From: JBBPZA01 sp963728925
GTDB lineage: Bacteria; Actinomycetota; Thermoleophilia; Solirubrobacterales; Solirubrobacteraceae
Direction: 5' to 3'
NCBI GenBank assembly: GCA_963728925.1
Contig: CAVSMB010000031.1
Coordinates: 189,614 to 253,613, forward strand
Length of the DNA: 64,000 nt
The notes beneath the pieces are model-generated. The model was not told the origin of the DNA and searched no databases. It worked only from the letters and a program-made list of their open reading frames with translations. Numbering within the stretch: position 1 is the first letter of the stretch; every line of letters starts with the position of its first letter. A program made the position numbers and the translations under genes. Shown piece by piece: positions 33,548-41,955 of this stretch.

Positions 33548-34543
33548 TCAGGTACTGGATTGGGGTTGCCGGTCGACGTCGCGGTGGGAGACCTCGACCA
33601 AGTACTCGCCGCGCCGGCCGTAGAGCGCCGCAAGATGCTCGGCGATGACCACCGAGCGGTGACGCCCGCCCGTACAGCCGATGGCCACGTTGAGGTGCGC
33701 CTTGCCCTCGGCCACGTACTGGGGAAGGAGGTAGTCGAGCAGCGGGATCAACCGGCCGTAGAAGGCCTCGAGCTCGCCGCCGCGGTTGACGTAGGCGACG
33801 ATCCGCGGGTCGGTGCCGGTGAGCGGCCGCAGGCGCGCTTCGTAGTGGGGGTTGGGCAGGAAGCGCACGTCGAAGGACAGGTCGGCGTCGCGCGGAGGGC
33901 CGTGCTTGTGGCCGAAGCTCGTGAAGGTCACCGCAAGCTTCCCCGGCGTCGTGGTGGGAAGCATCTCGTCGGCGATCCGTCGGCGCAGCTGCGAGGCCTT
34001 CAGCCCGGTGGTGTCAATGACGACCTCCGCTCGCTCCTTGAGCGGTCCGAGCAGCAGCCGCTCGGCGGCGATCCCGTCGACGACACTGCCCGTCGGCGCG
34101 AGCGGGTGGCGTCGCCGCGTCTCCTGGAAGCGCGTGAGCAGCGTCTGCTCGTCGGCGTCGAGGAACAGCAGCCGGTGCGCGACCCCGGCGCGCGTGAGCT
34201 CGTCGAGGACCGCGACGAGGCCGTCGAAGTAGTCGCCGCCGCGCACGTCGGAGACCACCGCGGCCTTCTCGACCTTGGAGCCCTCGTGGAGGAAGAGGTC
34301 GGCGAGATGGCCGATCATCTCGGGCGGGAGGTTGTCGACGCAGAAGTAGCCGGCGTCCTCGAAGAGGTGCATGGCGGTCGACTTGCCGGCTCCGGAGAAG
34401 CCGCTGATGACGACGAGGTCCTGGAGCTGGGAGGGCTCGCCGTGGGACCCCCGCCCGTCCCGACGACCGCTGCGCAGCCGCTCGGTCAGCCGAGCAGGCC
34501 GAGTCGCTTCCATGGATTCCAGTCTGGCGCGCTCTTCGGACAT
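33548..34543 (-). CDS. rapZ: RapZ/YvcJ nucleotide-binding protein
   Basis: P-loop protein that hydrolyses nucleotides; in E. coli its homologue is an RNA-binding adaptor for small RNA decay, in Gram-positives a signalling factor near cell-wall genes. 331 residues: Walker A ISGFSGAGKSTAM, DNLPPEMI, SDVRGG, C-terminal domain with VTFTSFGHKHGPP, DVRFLPNPHY and IGCTGGRHRSV. The first 40 residues are a variable extension; a start at Met11 is possible. It follows uvrC, the conserved uvrC-rapZ order. Confidence 0.93.
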   Translation of the reverse strand: MSEERARLESMEATRPARLTERLRSGRRDGRGSHGEPSQLQDLVVISGFSGAGKSTAMHLFEDAGYFCVDNLPPEMIGHLADLFLHEGSKVEKAAVVSDVRGGDYFDGLVAVLDELTRAGVAHRLLFLDADEQTLLTRFQETRRRHPLAPTGSVVDGIAAERLLLGPLKERAEVVIDTTGLKASQLRRRIADEMLPTTTPGKLAVTFTSFGHKHGPPRDADLSFDVRFLPNPHYEARLRPLTGTDPRIVAYVNRGGELEAFYGRLIPLLDYLLPQYVAEGKAHLNVAIGCTGGRHRSVVIAEHLAALYGRRGEYLVEVSHRDVDRQPQSST

Positions 34544-34595
34544 GGTGCTACCGCCGTGTTAACGACTCTAGAGCGCGCGTGGCTCGGAAGCGCAG

Positions 34596-36485
34596 TCAGC
34601 GTCCGGTCTTGTTCAGCGAGGCGTAGAGCTCGCGCGCGACCTTGCCCGGGACGCCGGGGACCGCCTCGAGCTCTTCGCGGGAGGCGGCCAGCACGTTCTC
34701 GGGCGAGCCGAAGTGCTTGAGCAGCGCGCGCTTGCGGGCGGGGCCGATGCCCGAGAGGCCATCGAAGATCGACTCGGTCATCGCGCGGTCGCGACGCACG
34801 CGGTGATGGGTGATCGCAAAGCGATGGGCCTCGTCGCGGACGCGCTGGAGGAGCTGGAGCTCGGGGGTGTCGTGGTCGAGCCGCAGCGGTGCCCCGCGGC
34901 CCGGGATGTAGAGCTCCTCGATGCGCTTGGCCAGCGCGACCACGACGACGCCACGGTCGCGGAAGCCCGGAAGCGCCGCGACCGCGCTCGAGAGCTGGCC
35001 CTGGCCGCCGTCGATCACCACGAGGTTGGGCAGCGCCGCGAAGCTCGGGTCGTACTCGCGCTCATGGGGCGAGATGTCGTGCTGGCGCTCGAACTGCGAC
35101 AGCCGGCGCGTGAGCACCTCGGACATCGCGGCGAAGTCGTCCGCGCCCTCGAAGCCGCGGATGCGGAAGCGCCGGTAGTCGGCCTTCTTGGGCGCGCCGC
35201 CCTCGAAGACGACCATCGAGGCGACGTTGTTGGTCCCCATGAGGTTGGAGATGTCGAAGCACTCGATGCGTAACGGCACCGTGTCGAGGTTCAGCGCACG
35301 CTGAAGGCCGTCGAGCGCCTCGACGCGGCTTTGGCGGCGGCGCTGGTCCTTGAGCTTCTCCTGGTCGAGGGCCAGCCGCGCGTTGCGCTCGGCGAGCTCG
35401 AGGATGCGCCGCTTGTCCCCTCGCTCGGCGTGGCGCAGCTCGACCGCCCCGCCGCGGCGCTCGGCCAGCGCCTCGGCCAGCGCAGTCTCCGCCCCCACCC
35501 CCTGCTGGACGACGATCTGGGGCGGGATCGCCATCGCGCTCCCGTAGTACTGGAGGATGAACTCCTCGGCGACCTCCTCGACGCCGCGCCCCGCCTCGTT
35601 GAGCAGGTAGAAGCTCTGGCGATCCGAGAGCACGCCGTCGCGGACCTGGAAGACCTGCGCGTTGGCGTCGGTCTCCTCGACCGCCACGGCGATCGCGTCG
35701 AGCGTTCCGACCGCCTCGTTGGAGATGCGCTGGCGCTCGAGCAACGAGCGGACGGCGCGCAGCCGGTTGCGCTCGAGGGCGGCCTGCTCGAAGCGCTGCT
35801 CTTCGGACGCTTGCTCCATGCGGCGCTCGAGCTGGGCCTCGATCTCGCGGTAGCGCCCGGAGAGGAAGTCCACGACGCCGTCGATCATGCCCCGGTACTC
35901 GCCCTTGTCGACGTAGCCGACGCAGGGCGCCTCGCAGCGCTTGATGTAGTAGTCGAGGCATGGCGATCCCGAGCGGCGCCCCGGCTCGGGGCCCTCGCAG
36001 GAGCGGAAGAGGAAGATCTTCTGCAGCAGGTCCAGGGTGCCGCGGACCTTCTTGGCGTTGGAGTAGGGCCCGAAGTACGCGCGCTCGCGGCGGTGGCGCT
36101 CGCGCGTGAAGAAGACGCGCGGGAAGTCCTCCTCCATGCTGATCGCAATGTAGGGGTAGGACTTGTCATCGCGCAGGCGGATGTTGAAGCGCGGCTTGTA
36201 CTGCTTGATGAAGTTCTGCTCGGCGAGCAGCGCCTCGGCCTCGGTGTCGACCGCGAGGTACTCGATGGCCTCGACCAGCTCGCGCAGCTCGACGAAGCCG
36301 CGGGTCGTGGGGCTCGAGAAGTGCGAGGCCACGCGCTTGCGGATCGACTTCGCCTTGCCGACGTAGATCACCCGCCCGCGCGCGTCGCGGAACAGGTACA
36401 CGCCTGGCGCGTCGGGCAGCGCGCGACGCTGCTCGGAGAGTCGCCCGAGAACGCGCTTGGTCGTGGTCGGGGCGGAGGTGGCCAT
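34596..36485 (-). CDS. uvrC: UvrC, excinuclease ABC subunit C
   Basis: Makes both incisions around DNA lesions together with UvrB. 629 residues: GIY-YIG nuclease (LPDAPGVYLFRDARGRVIYVGKA near residue 24), cysteine cluster region (CEGPEPGRRSGSPCLDYYIKRCEAPC), UVR domain, RNase H-like endonuclease domain (ECFDISNLMGTNNVASMVVF, VVIDGGQGQLSSA) and C-terminal helix-hairpin-helix pair (ISGIGPARKRALL-like). Complete. Divergent from the threonine aldolase with about 29 bp between starts. Confidence 0.96.
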   Translation of the reverse strand: MATSAPTTTKRVLGRLSEQRRALPDAPGVYLFRDARGRVIYVGKAKSIRKRVASHFSSPTTRGFVELRELVEAIEYLAVDTEAEALLAEQNFIKQYKPRFNIRLRDDKSYPYIAISMEEDFPRVFFTRERHRRERAYFGPYSNAKKVRGTLDLLQKIFLFRSCEGPEPGRRSGSPCLDYYIKRCEAPCVGYVDKGEYRGMIDGVVDFLSGRYREIEAQLERRMEQASEEQRFEQAALERNRLRAVRSLLERQRISNEAVGTLDAIAVAVEETDANAQVFQVRDGVLSDRQSFYLLNEAGRGVEEVAEEFILQYYGSAMAIPPQIVVQQGVGAETALAEALAERRGGAVELRHAERGDKRRILELAERNARLALDQEKLKDQRRRQSRVEALDGLQRALNLDTVPLRIECFDISNLMGTNNVASMVVFEGGAPKKADYRRFRIRGFEGADDFAAMSEVLTRRLSQFERQHDISPHEREYDPSFAALPNLVVIDGGQGQLSSAVAALPGFRDRGVVVVALAKRIEELYIPGRGAPLRLDHDTPELQLLQRVRDEAHRFAITHHRVRRDRAMTESIFDGLSGIGPARKRALLKHFGSPENVLAASREELEAVPGVPGKVARELYASLNKTGR

Positions 36486-36514
36486 CTCTTTCGAGGATAG
36501 GCTGCGGCCCCGCC

Positions 36515-37543
36515 GTGTCCGGGCCGACCGTAAACCTCCATTCCGATACCCAGACGCGCCCGTCGGAGGGCATGCGCCGCGCGATGGCCGCGGCAGAGGT
36601 CGGCGACGAGCAGCGCAAGCTCGATCCGACGGTCAATCGCCTGCAGGAGCGCGTCGCCGAGCTGCTCGGCCACGAGGCGGCCCTGTTCCTCCCAACCGGG
36701 ACGCTGTGCAACGTCATCGCGACGCGCCTGCACGTGCGCCCGGGTGGCGACGAGGTGCTGCTGCACCACAGCGCCCACCCGTTCCACGCCGAGGCGGCCG
36801 GCCCGGCAACGATCTCGGGGGCGACGTTGCACCCCCTGGACGGCGAGGGCGGGAGCGTCGAGCCGGCGACCTTCGAGGCCGCCGTCCACCCTCCGGGCGA
36901 CCGCTACGGGCCACGGACCAGGCTGCTGTGGGTCGAGCAGACGACCAACCTCGCGGGCGGCCGGGTGTGGCCGCGCGAGACCGTCCGGGGCGTGCTCGAC
37001 GTCGCCCGGCGCCACGGCCTGCGCGCGCATCTGGACGGGGCCCGCCTCATGAACGCCGTGGTCGCCAGCGGCGTCGCGCCGGCGGACTGGGCGTCGGGCT
37101 TCGACAGCGCGTGGCTGGACTTCAGCAAGGGCCTGGGAGCGCCCATGGGCGCGTGCCTGGCCGGCTCGGCCGAGCTGATCGATGAGGCGTGGCGCTACAA
37201 GCAGATGTTCGGCGGCGCGCTCCGACAGTCCGGTGTCGCCGCGGCCGCCGCGCTCTACGCGCTCGAGCACAACGTCGAGCGGCTCGCCCAGGACCACGAG
37301 CACGCACGCCTGCTGGCCGAGGGGCTCGCGGAGCTCGACGGGGTGTCCCTCGACCCGTCCGCCGTGGAGACCAACATCGTGATCTTCTCGGCGCCCGATC
37401 CCGCCGGGCTGATCGCGGCGCTCGCCCGCGAGGGCGTCGAGTTCTCGCCCGTCGGGCGCGATCGAGTCCGCGCCGTCACCCACCTCGACGTCGACCGCGC
37501 GGGAATCGAGCGCGCCGTCGCCGCCGCCCGCGCAGTCTTGTGA
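36515..37543 (+). CDS. Low-specificity L-threonine aldolase-like PLP enzyme
   Basis: PLP-dependent enzyme of the threonine aldolase/beta-eliminating lyase group, cleaving L-threonine or allo-threonine to glycine and acetaldehyde. 342 residues. Seen: NLHSDTQTRPSEGMRRAM at the N-terminus, VEQTTNLAGGRVWP, HLDGARLMNA with the PLP aspartate, and WLDFSKGLGAPMGACL with the Schiff-base lysine. It starts with GTG; the divergent uvrC start is 29 bp away. An enoyl-CoA hydratase gene follows after 50 bp. Confidence 0.88.
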   Translation: MSGPTVNLHSDTQTRPSEGMRRAMAAAEVGDEQRKLDPTVNRLQERVAELLGHEAALFLPTGTLCNVIATRLHVRPGGDEVLLHHSAHPFHAEAAGPATISGATLHPLDGEGGSVEPATFEAAVHPPGDRYGPRTRLLWVEQTTNLAGGRVWPRETVRGVLDVARRHGLRAHLDGARLMNAVVASGVAPADWASGFDSAWLDFSKGLGAPMGACLAGSAELIDEAWRYKQMFGGALRQSGVAAAAALYALEHNVERLAQDHEHARLLAEGLAELDGVSLDPSAVETNIVIFSAPDPAGLIAALAREGVEFSPVGRDRVRAVTHLDVDRAGIERAVAAARAVL

Positions 37544-37593
37544 CCGATCGCACAGACGGCCCGCGGCCGTCGCGGGCGTATTCTCCGGCGTTC

Positions 37594-38388
37594 ATGGAGA
37601 GGGCGACCGCCACCGCCACCGACGTCGTGCTCGAAGCGCGCGACGGCGAGATCGCGATGCTCACCCTCAACCGGCCCGCCCAGCGCAACGCGCTCTCGCT
37701 CGAGCTCATGGCGCGGCTCCTCGAGGCGCTCGCGCGGATCCGCGCCGACGAGGACGTCCGCGCCGTCGTGCTCGCCGGCGCCGGCCCGGCCTTCTGCGCC
37801 GGCCACGACCTCGCCGAGATGACGGGACGCGGGCTCGACGACTATCGCGCGATCTTCGAGCGTTGCACCGAGCTCATGCTCGCCATCCACGAGCTGCCCC
37901 AGCCCGTGATCGCACGCGTTCACGGCACGGCGACTGCGGCGGGCTGCCAGCTCGTGGCCGCGTGCGACCTCGCGGTCGCCTCCAGCCGCGCGCGCTTCGC
38001 CACCCCGGGCGTGAAGATCGGCCTCTTCTGCTCGACGCCGATGGTCGAGGTGGCGCGCGCGGTCGGGCGCAAGCGCGCGATGGAGCTGCTGCTCACCGGC
38101 ACGCCGATCGATGCCGAGGTCGCCGCCGAGTGGGGACTGGTCAACGACGTGGTCGAGCACGACGCCCTGGACGCACGCGTGCAGGCGCTCGCTCGGCAGG
38201 TCGGCAGCGCGAGCCCGCTGACCGTCCGCATCGGCAAGCAGGCCTTCTACGAGAACGTCGACCTCGGGCTGCACGCCGCCTACGAGCACGCTCGCGAGGT
38301 CATGTCGCGCAACGCGATCACCGGCGACGCGCAGGAGGGCATGTCGGCCTTCCTCGACAAGCGCGAACCGCGGTGGCGAGGGGAGTAA
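37594..38388 (+). CDS. Enoyl-CoA hydratase/isomerase family protein
   Basis: Crotonase-fold enzyme, 264 residues. It has the CoA-binding N-terminal pattern TLNRPAQRNALSLELM and the oxyanion-hole sequences GAGPAFCAGHDLAEM and HGTATAAGCQLVAACDLAVAS. One of the two usual catalytic glutamates is not obvious (the region GVKIGLFCSTPMVEVAR resembles ECHDC3-type members), so the reaction is uncertain; hydratase, isomerase or decarboxylase remain possible. ATG at 37594. The molybdopterin oxidoreductase gene starts 5 bp after its stop. Confidence 0.85.
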   Translation: MERATATATDVVLEARDGEIAMLTLNRPAQRNALSLELMARLLEALARIRADEDVRAVVLAGAGPAFCAGHDLAEMTGRGLDDYRAIFERCTELMLAIHELPQPVIARVHGTATAAGCQLVAACDLAVASSRARFATPGVKIGLFCSTPMVEVARAVGRKRAMELLLTGTPIDAEVAAEWGLVNDVVEHDALDARVQALARQVGSASPLTVRIGKQAFYENVDLGLHAAYEHAREVMSRNAITGDAQEGMSAFLDKREPRWRGE

Positions 38389-38392
38389 CGAG

Positions 38393-40663
38393 ATGGCCCA
38401 GGCCCGCACCGCGTATCGCACCTGCCCCCTCTGCGAGGCGACGTGCGGGCTCGAGCTGACCCTCAACGGCGGCATCTCGTCGATCCGCGGCGACGACGAG
38501 GACGTCCTGAGCCATGGCTTCATCTGCCCCAAGGGCAACGCCCTGCGCGCGCTGCACGAGGACCCCGACCGCGTGCGCACGCCGCTGCGACGGCAGCCTG
38601 ACGGAAGCTTCGAGGAGGTCTCGTGGGACGAGGCCTTCGAGGAGATCGCCCGGCGCCTCGGCGCGGTGTTGGAGCGCGACGGCCGCGACGCGGTGGCGAC
38701 CTACCTCGGCAACCCCACCGCCCACAACCTCGACGCCCTGGTCTACGGGCGCGCGCTCCTGCGGGCCATCGGCTCCAAGAACGTCTACTCCGCGAGCACC
38801 GTCGACCAGATGCCCAAGCAGGTGGCCGCCGGGCTGATGTTCGGGACGGCGACGAGCGTGCCGATCCCCGACGTCGACCGCACCGACCACCTCCTGATGC
38901 TCGGCGCCAACCCGCTCGCCTCGAACGGCTCGCTGCTCACCGCACCCGACATGCGCGGCCGGCTACGGCACCTGCGCGAGCGCGGCGGCCGCCTGGTCGT
39001 CGTGGACCCGCGCCGCTCGCGGACGGCCGAGATGGCCGACGAGCACGTGGCGGTGCGGCCCGGAACCGACGCGCACCTGCTCTTCGCGATGGTCAACGTG
39101 CTCGTCCATGAGGGCCTGGCCGCACCGGGCGACGCGGGCGAGCTGTGCGAGGGGCTCGACGTCGTCGCGTCGCTCAGCGCGGCCTTCTCCCCGGAGGCGG
39201 TGGAGGACGTTTGCGGCGTGCCCGCCGCCACCATCCGGCGGATGGCCCGCGAGCTCGCGGGCGCCGAGCGCGCGGCGGTCTACGGGCGGATCGGCACGTG
39301 CACCCAGGAGTTCGGCACGCTCGCGAGCTGGCTCGTCGACGTGCTCAACGTGCTCACCGGCAACCTCGACCGGCCGGGCGGCGCGCTCTTCCCGCGGGCG
39401 GCGGCGGGCGCTCGCAACGCCGTCGGCCGGCCGGGTCGCGGGCGCGGCGTGCGCGTCGGGCGCTGGACCTCGCGCGTGCGCGGACTCGGCGAGGTCTTCG
39501 GCGAGCTGCCGGTCGCCTGTCTGGCCGAGGAGATCGAAACCGAGGGTGAGGGGCAGGTCCGCGCGCTGGTCACCATCGCCGGCAACCCGGCCCTGTCGAC
39601 TCCCAACAGCGGACGCCTCGGCGCGGCGCTCGAGGGGCTGGAGTTCATGGTCAGCGTCGACATCTACGTCAACGAGACCACCCGCCACGCGGACGTCATC
39701 CTGCCGGGCCCCTCACCGCTCGAGCGCGGGCACTACGACCTCGCGCTCTACCAGTTCGCGATCCGCAACGTCGCGAACTGGTCTCCCCCGACCCTGCCGC
39801 TGCCCGCGGGCGTTCAGCCCGAGTGGCGGACGCTGCTGCGGCTCGCCGGGGTCGCCGCCGGCCAGGGGGCGAACGTCGACGTCGACGCGCTCGACGACCT
39901 CGTCGTCGGCGAGATGCTCCGCCGCGAGCTCGGCGACGCGCACTCGCCGCTCCACGGCCGCGAGGCCGCGGACGTGCTCGAGGCGCTCGAGCCGCGCCGC
40001 GGCCCCGAGCGCGTGCTAGACCTGATGCTCCGGGTCGGGCCGTACGGCGACGGCTTCGGGGCGCGCGCGGATGGCCTGTCGCTTGCGGTTCTGGAGGCCT
40101 CGCCGCACGGCGTCGACCTCGGGCCGCTCGAGCCGCGCCTGCCCGACGTGCTTCGCACCGCGAGCGGCCGCATCGAACTGGCGCCCAAGCCGATCGTCGC
40201 CGACGTCGACCGCCTGCGCGCTTCGCTCGACCGCGGCGCCCCCAACGGCTCGCTGGTGCTCGTCGGCCGCCGCCAGCTGCGCTCCAACAACTCCTGGATG
40301 CACAACCTCTCACCGCTCGTGCGCGGGAAGCCGCGCTGTACCGTGCAAGTCCATCCCGACGACGCGGCGTCGCTCGGGCTCGCCGACGGCGAGCCCGCCG
40401 CGGTGTCCTCGGCGTCCGGCACGATCGAGGTCCCCGTCGAGGTCACCGACGCGGTGATGGCCGGCGTCGTGAGCATCCCGCACGGCTGGGGCCACGACGC
40501 GCCGGGCGCGCAGATGGGCGTGGCCTCCGAGCACGCCGGCGCGAACTCCAACGTGCTGGCCGACGAGAACGCGGTCGACCCGCTCAGCGGGAATGCCGTC
40601 CTCAACGGGATCCCGGTGAGGCTCGCGCCGGTGGCGGCGCTCGCCTCTAGCGAACGATCCTGA
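38393..40663 (+). CDS. Molybdopterin (bis-MGD) oxidoreductase
   Basis: Large subunit of the DMSO reductase superfamily, 756 residues, related to formate dehydrogenase/nitrate reductase catalytic chains. The 4Fe-4S site is CPLCEATCGLE with a later ICPKGNA (Cys11, Cys14, Cys18, Cys45). Molybdopterin domains follow: LMLGANPLASNG, VVVDPRRSRTAEMAD, GRIGTCTQEFG, TIAGNPALSTPNS, and the C-terminal aspartate decarboxylase-like barrel LVGRRQLRSNNSWMHN. No export signal (no twin-arginine motif), so it is probably cytoplasmic. No partner subunits are adjacent; this single-chain form with an enoyl-CoA hydratase neighbour is found in actinobacteria, but the substrate is unknown. Confidence 0.9.
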   Translation: MAQARTAYRTCPLCEATCGLELTLNGGISSIRGDDEDVLSHGFICPKGNALRALHEDPDRVRTPLRRQPDGSFEEVSWDEAFEEIARRLGAVLERDGRDAVATYLGNPTAHNLDALVYGRALLRAIGSKNVYSASTVDQMPKQVAAGLMFGTATSVPIPDVDRTDHLLMLGANPLASNGSLLTAPDMRGRLRHLRERGGRLVVVDPRRSRTAEMADEHVAVRPGTDAHLLFAMVNVLVHEGLAAPGDAGELCEGLDVVASLSAAFSPEAVEDVCGVPAATIRRMARELAGAERAAVYGRIGTCTQEFGTLASWLVDVLNVLTGNLDRPGGALFPRAAAGARNAVGRPGRGRGVRVGRWTSRVRGLGEVFGELPVACLAEEIETEGEGQVRALVTIAGNPALSTPNSGRLGAALEGLEFMVSVDIYVNETTRHADVILPGPSPLERGHYDLALYQFAIRNVANWSPPTLPLPAGVQPEWRTLLRLAGVAAGQGANVDVDALDDLVVGEMLRRELGDAHSPLHGREAADVLEALEPRRGPERVLDLMLRVGPYGDGFGARADGLSLAVLEASPHGVDLGPLEPRLPDVLRTASGRIELAPKPIVADVDRLRASLDRGAPNGSLVLVGRRQLRSNNSWMHNLSPLVRGKPRCTVQVHPDDAASLGLADGEPAAVSSASGTIEVPVEVTDAVMAGVVSIPHGWGHDAPGAQMGVASEHAGANSNVLADENAVDPLSGNAVLNGIPVRLAPVAALASSERS

Positions 40664-40790
40664 ACGCGGCGCGGACGCTCGGGCCACGTGCGCGGCCCGC
40701 CGGCGGCGTCGCGATTAGGCGGTAGCTGCCCGGCCTCAGCCGCCGGCTCTGCAGGCGGCCGGTGAAGGAGAAGCGATTGGCGCCGGCTGC
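40647..40790 (-). pseudogene. 3' end of a surface protein, truncated
   Basis: A minus-strand frame ending at 40647 reads GANRFSFTGRLQSRRLRPGS then YRLIATPPAGRARGPSVRA and FRIVR-stop. This is the typical last strand pair of Ig-like or fibronectin-like repeat proteins in this bacterial group. Upstream the frame dissolves at about 40,790, exactly where a plus-strand LuxR fragment begins. Its end overlaps the 3' end of the molybdopterin gene. Confidence 0.5.
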
Positions 40791-41010
40791 GGCGCGGGCC
40801 TCGCTCACGGCCCGCGAACGCCGCGCCGCGCGCCTCGCCGCCGACGGCCTGTCCAACCCCGAGATCGCCCAGGAGCTCTTCATCACCCGCCGGACCGTCG
40901 AGAAGCACGTCGGCGAGGTGCTGCGCAAGCTCGACCTCGGCTCCCGACGGGAGATCGCCGCGGCGCTCACACCCGCCGAGCAGCCGGTGCAGGACACGGC
41001 GAGGCTGGGG
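40786..41010 (+). pseudogene. C-terminal LuxR helix-turn-helix fragment
   Basis: Reads SLTARERRAARLAADGLSN then PEIAQELFITRRTVEKHVGEV and LRKLDLGSRREIAAAL: a complete LuxR/GerE DNA-binding domain. No receiver, PAS or ATPase domain precedes it and no natural start is visible, so it is the 3' end of a lost larger regulator. The frame then runs without its own stop into the antisense of the next gene. Confidence 0.7.
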
Positions 41011-41067
41011 CCACGGCCCCTGACGCGTCGTCGCGGCTCCGCGTCGCTGCGGGCCCCGCTCGCTTCG

Positions 41068-41454
41068 CTAGGCCCGCTTCCCGATCTTCCCCACCTCGCC
41101 GCGCAGCCCGACGCAGCCGATGCAGGCGACGCAGCCGACGCAGTCCACGCAGCCGATGCAGCCCACGCAGGCGAGACAGGCGACGTTGCCCAGGCCCGCG
41201 AGGATCGCGGCGCTCGCCGCGACCGCGCTGCCGAAGGCGACCGCCGCCGACCCGACGACGCCGGCGCTCCCGACGACCGCCGCGCTGCCGACCACGCCCG
41301 CCGAGCCGACGGTGGCGGCGCTCCCCACCACGCCGGCGGACCCGACGGTCGCCGTGCTCCCCACCGCCGCGGCGCTGTACACGCCCGAGGCGCTGCCGGC
41401 AGAGCCCTGCGAGGCGGAATCCGCGATGCTGCCGTTCCCGTTGCTCTCGGTCAT
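41068..41454 (-). CDS. Hexapeptide-repeat protein with a cysteine every third residue
   Basis: Unrecognised 128-residue protein with two ordered repeat zones. Residues 31-72 are seven hexapeptides of the form VGS(A/T)(A/G)(V/T). After an alanine-rich link (73-90) come eight cysteines at 93, 96, 99, 102, 105, 108, 111 and 114, exactly three apart, spaced by small residues (CVGCIGCVDCVGC). A basic end follows. The hexad period with V at position 1 and G at position 2 recalls left-handed beta-helix repeats, in which cysteines three apart could stack as metal or disulfide ladders; this is inference. Start at ATG 41454. Adjacent genes give no clue. Confidence 0.65.
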   Translation of the reverse strand: MTESNGNGSIADSASQGSAGSASGVYSAAAVGSTATVGSAGVVGSAATVGSAGVVGSAAVVGSAGVVGSAAVAFGSAVAASAAILAGLGNVACLACVGCIGCVDCVGCVACIGCVGLRGEVGKIGKRA

Positions 41455-41528
41455 GCCGCAACGCTACCCGTCGAGCGGGAGCGCTTGCGCGACCGGGCAA
41501 GAGGAACCCGATTCCGCCCCCGCTTCCC

Positions 41529-41894
41529 CGCAATCCACTCGAGTACGCGCGGCGCGCCCGCGATGCCGCCTCGGCCGTCCAGGACTTCAGCCGCCAGGTC
41601 GGCGGCCCGGACCTGACCGTCAACCGCGAGAACGCGCGCGCCCTGGCGCGGTGGGTCACCGACGTCCTGATGCCTTCGCTCAAGGCGACGCCCGCGCGCG
41701 GGATGGCGTTCTGGGCCGCCATGGACGCCGAGGAGCAGCGCTACCTCGCCTGGTGGCTCGCGGAGGCGCGCGGGTTGCGGCGCAAGGACGTCAGCCAGGT
41801 CGCCTTCCTCCAGCACGTCGCCGACCCGCGCGCGCTCGGCCTCGTCGCCCGCGGGCTGCGCGCGGCGGCCGCGGTCGAGGTTCCGCGGCGCTGA
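41529..41894 (+). CDS. Hypothetical protein, 5' end unresolved
   Basis: A plus-strand frame with convincing protein composition reads NPLEYARRARDAASAVQDFS, RQVGGPDLTVNRENARALAR, WVTDVLMPSLKATP, then AMDAEEQRYLAWWLAEARGL, to a stop at 41894. The only in-frame ATG is internal (41670); no ATG, GTG or TTG precedes the clearly coding part. Either the start was lost by a small indel, or an unusual start is used, or the gene is a remnant. I do not recognise the family. It is divergent from the cysteine-repeat gene. Confidence 0.45.
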   Translation, partial: RNPLEYARRARDAASAVQDFSRQVGGPDLTVNRENARALARWVTDVLMPSLKATPARGMAFWAAMDAEEQRYLAWWLAEARGLRRKDVSQVAFLQHVADPRALGLVARGLRAAAAVEVPRR

Positions 41895-41955
41895 GGCGAA
41901 CGCGCGGCCTCACGGGCGCTCCCGTCTGCCAGCAGTCACCCCGCCTCGCCCGCGC

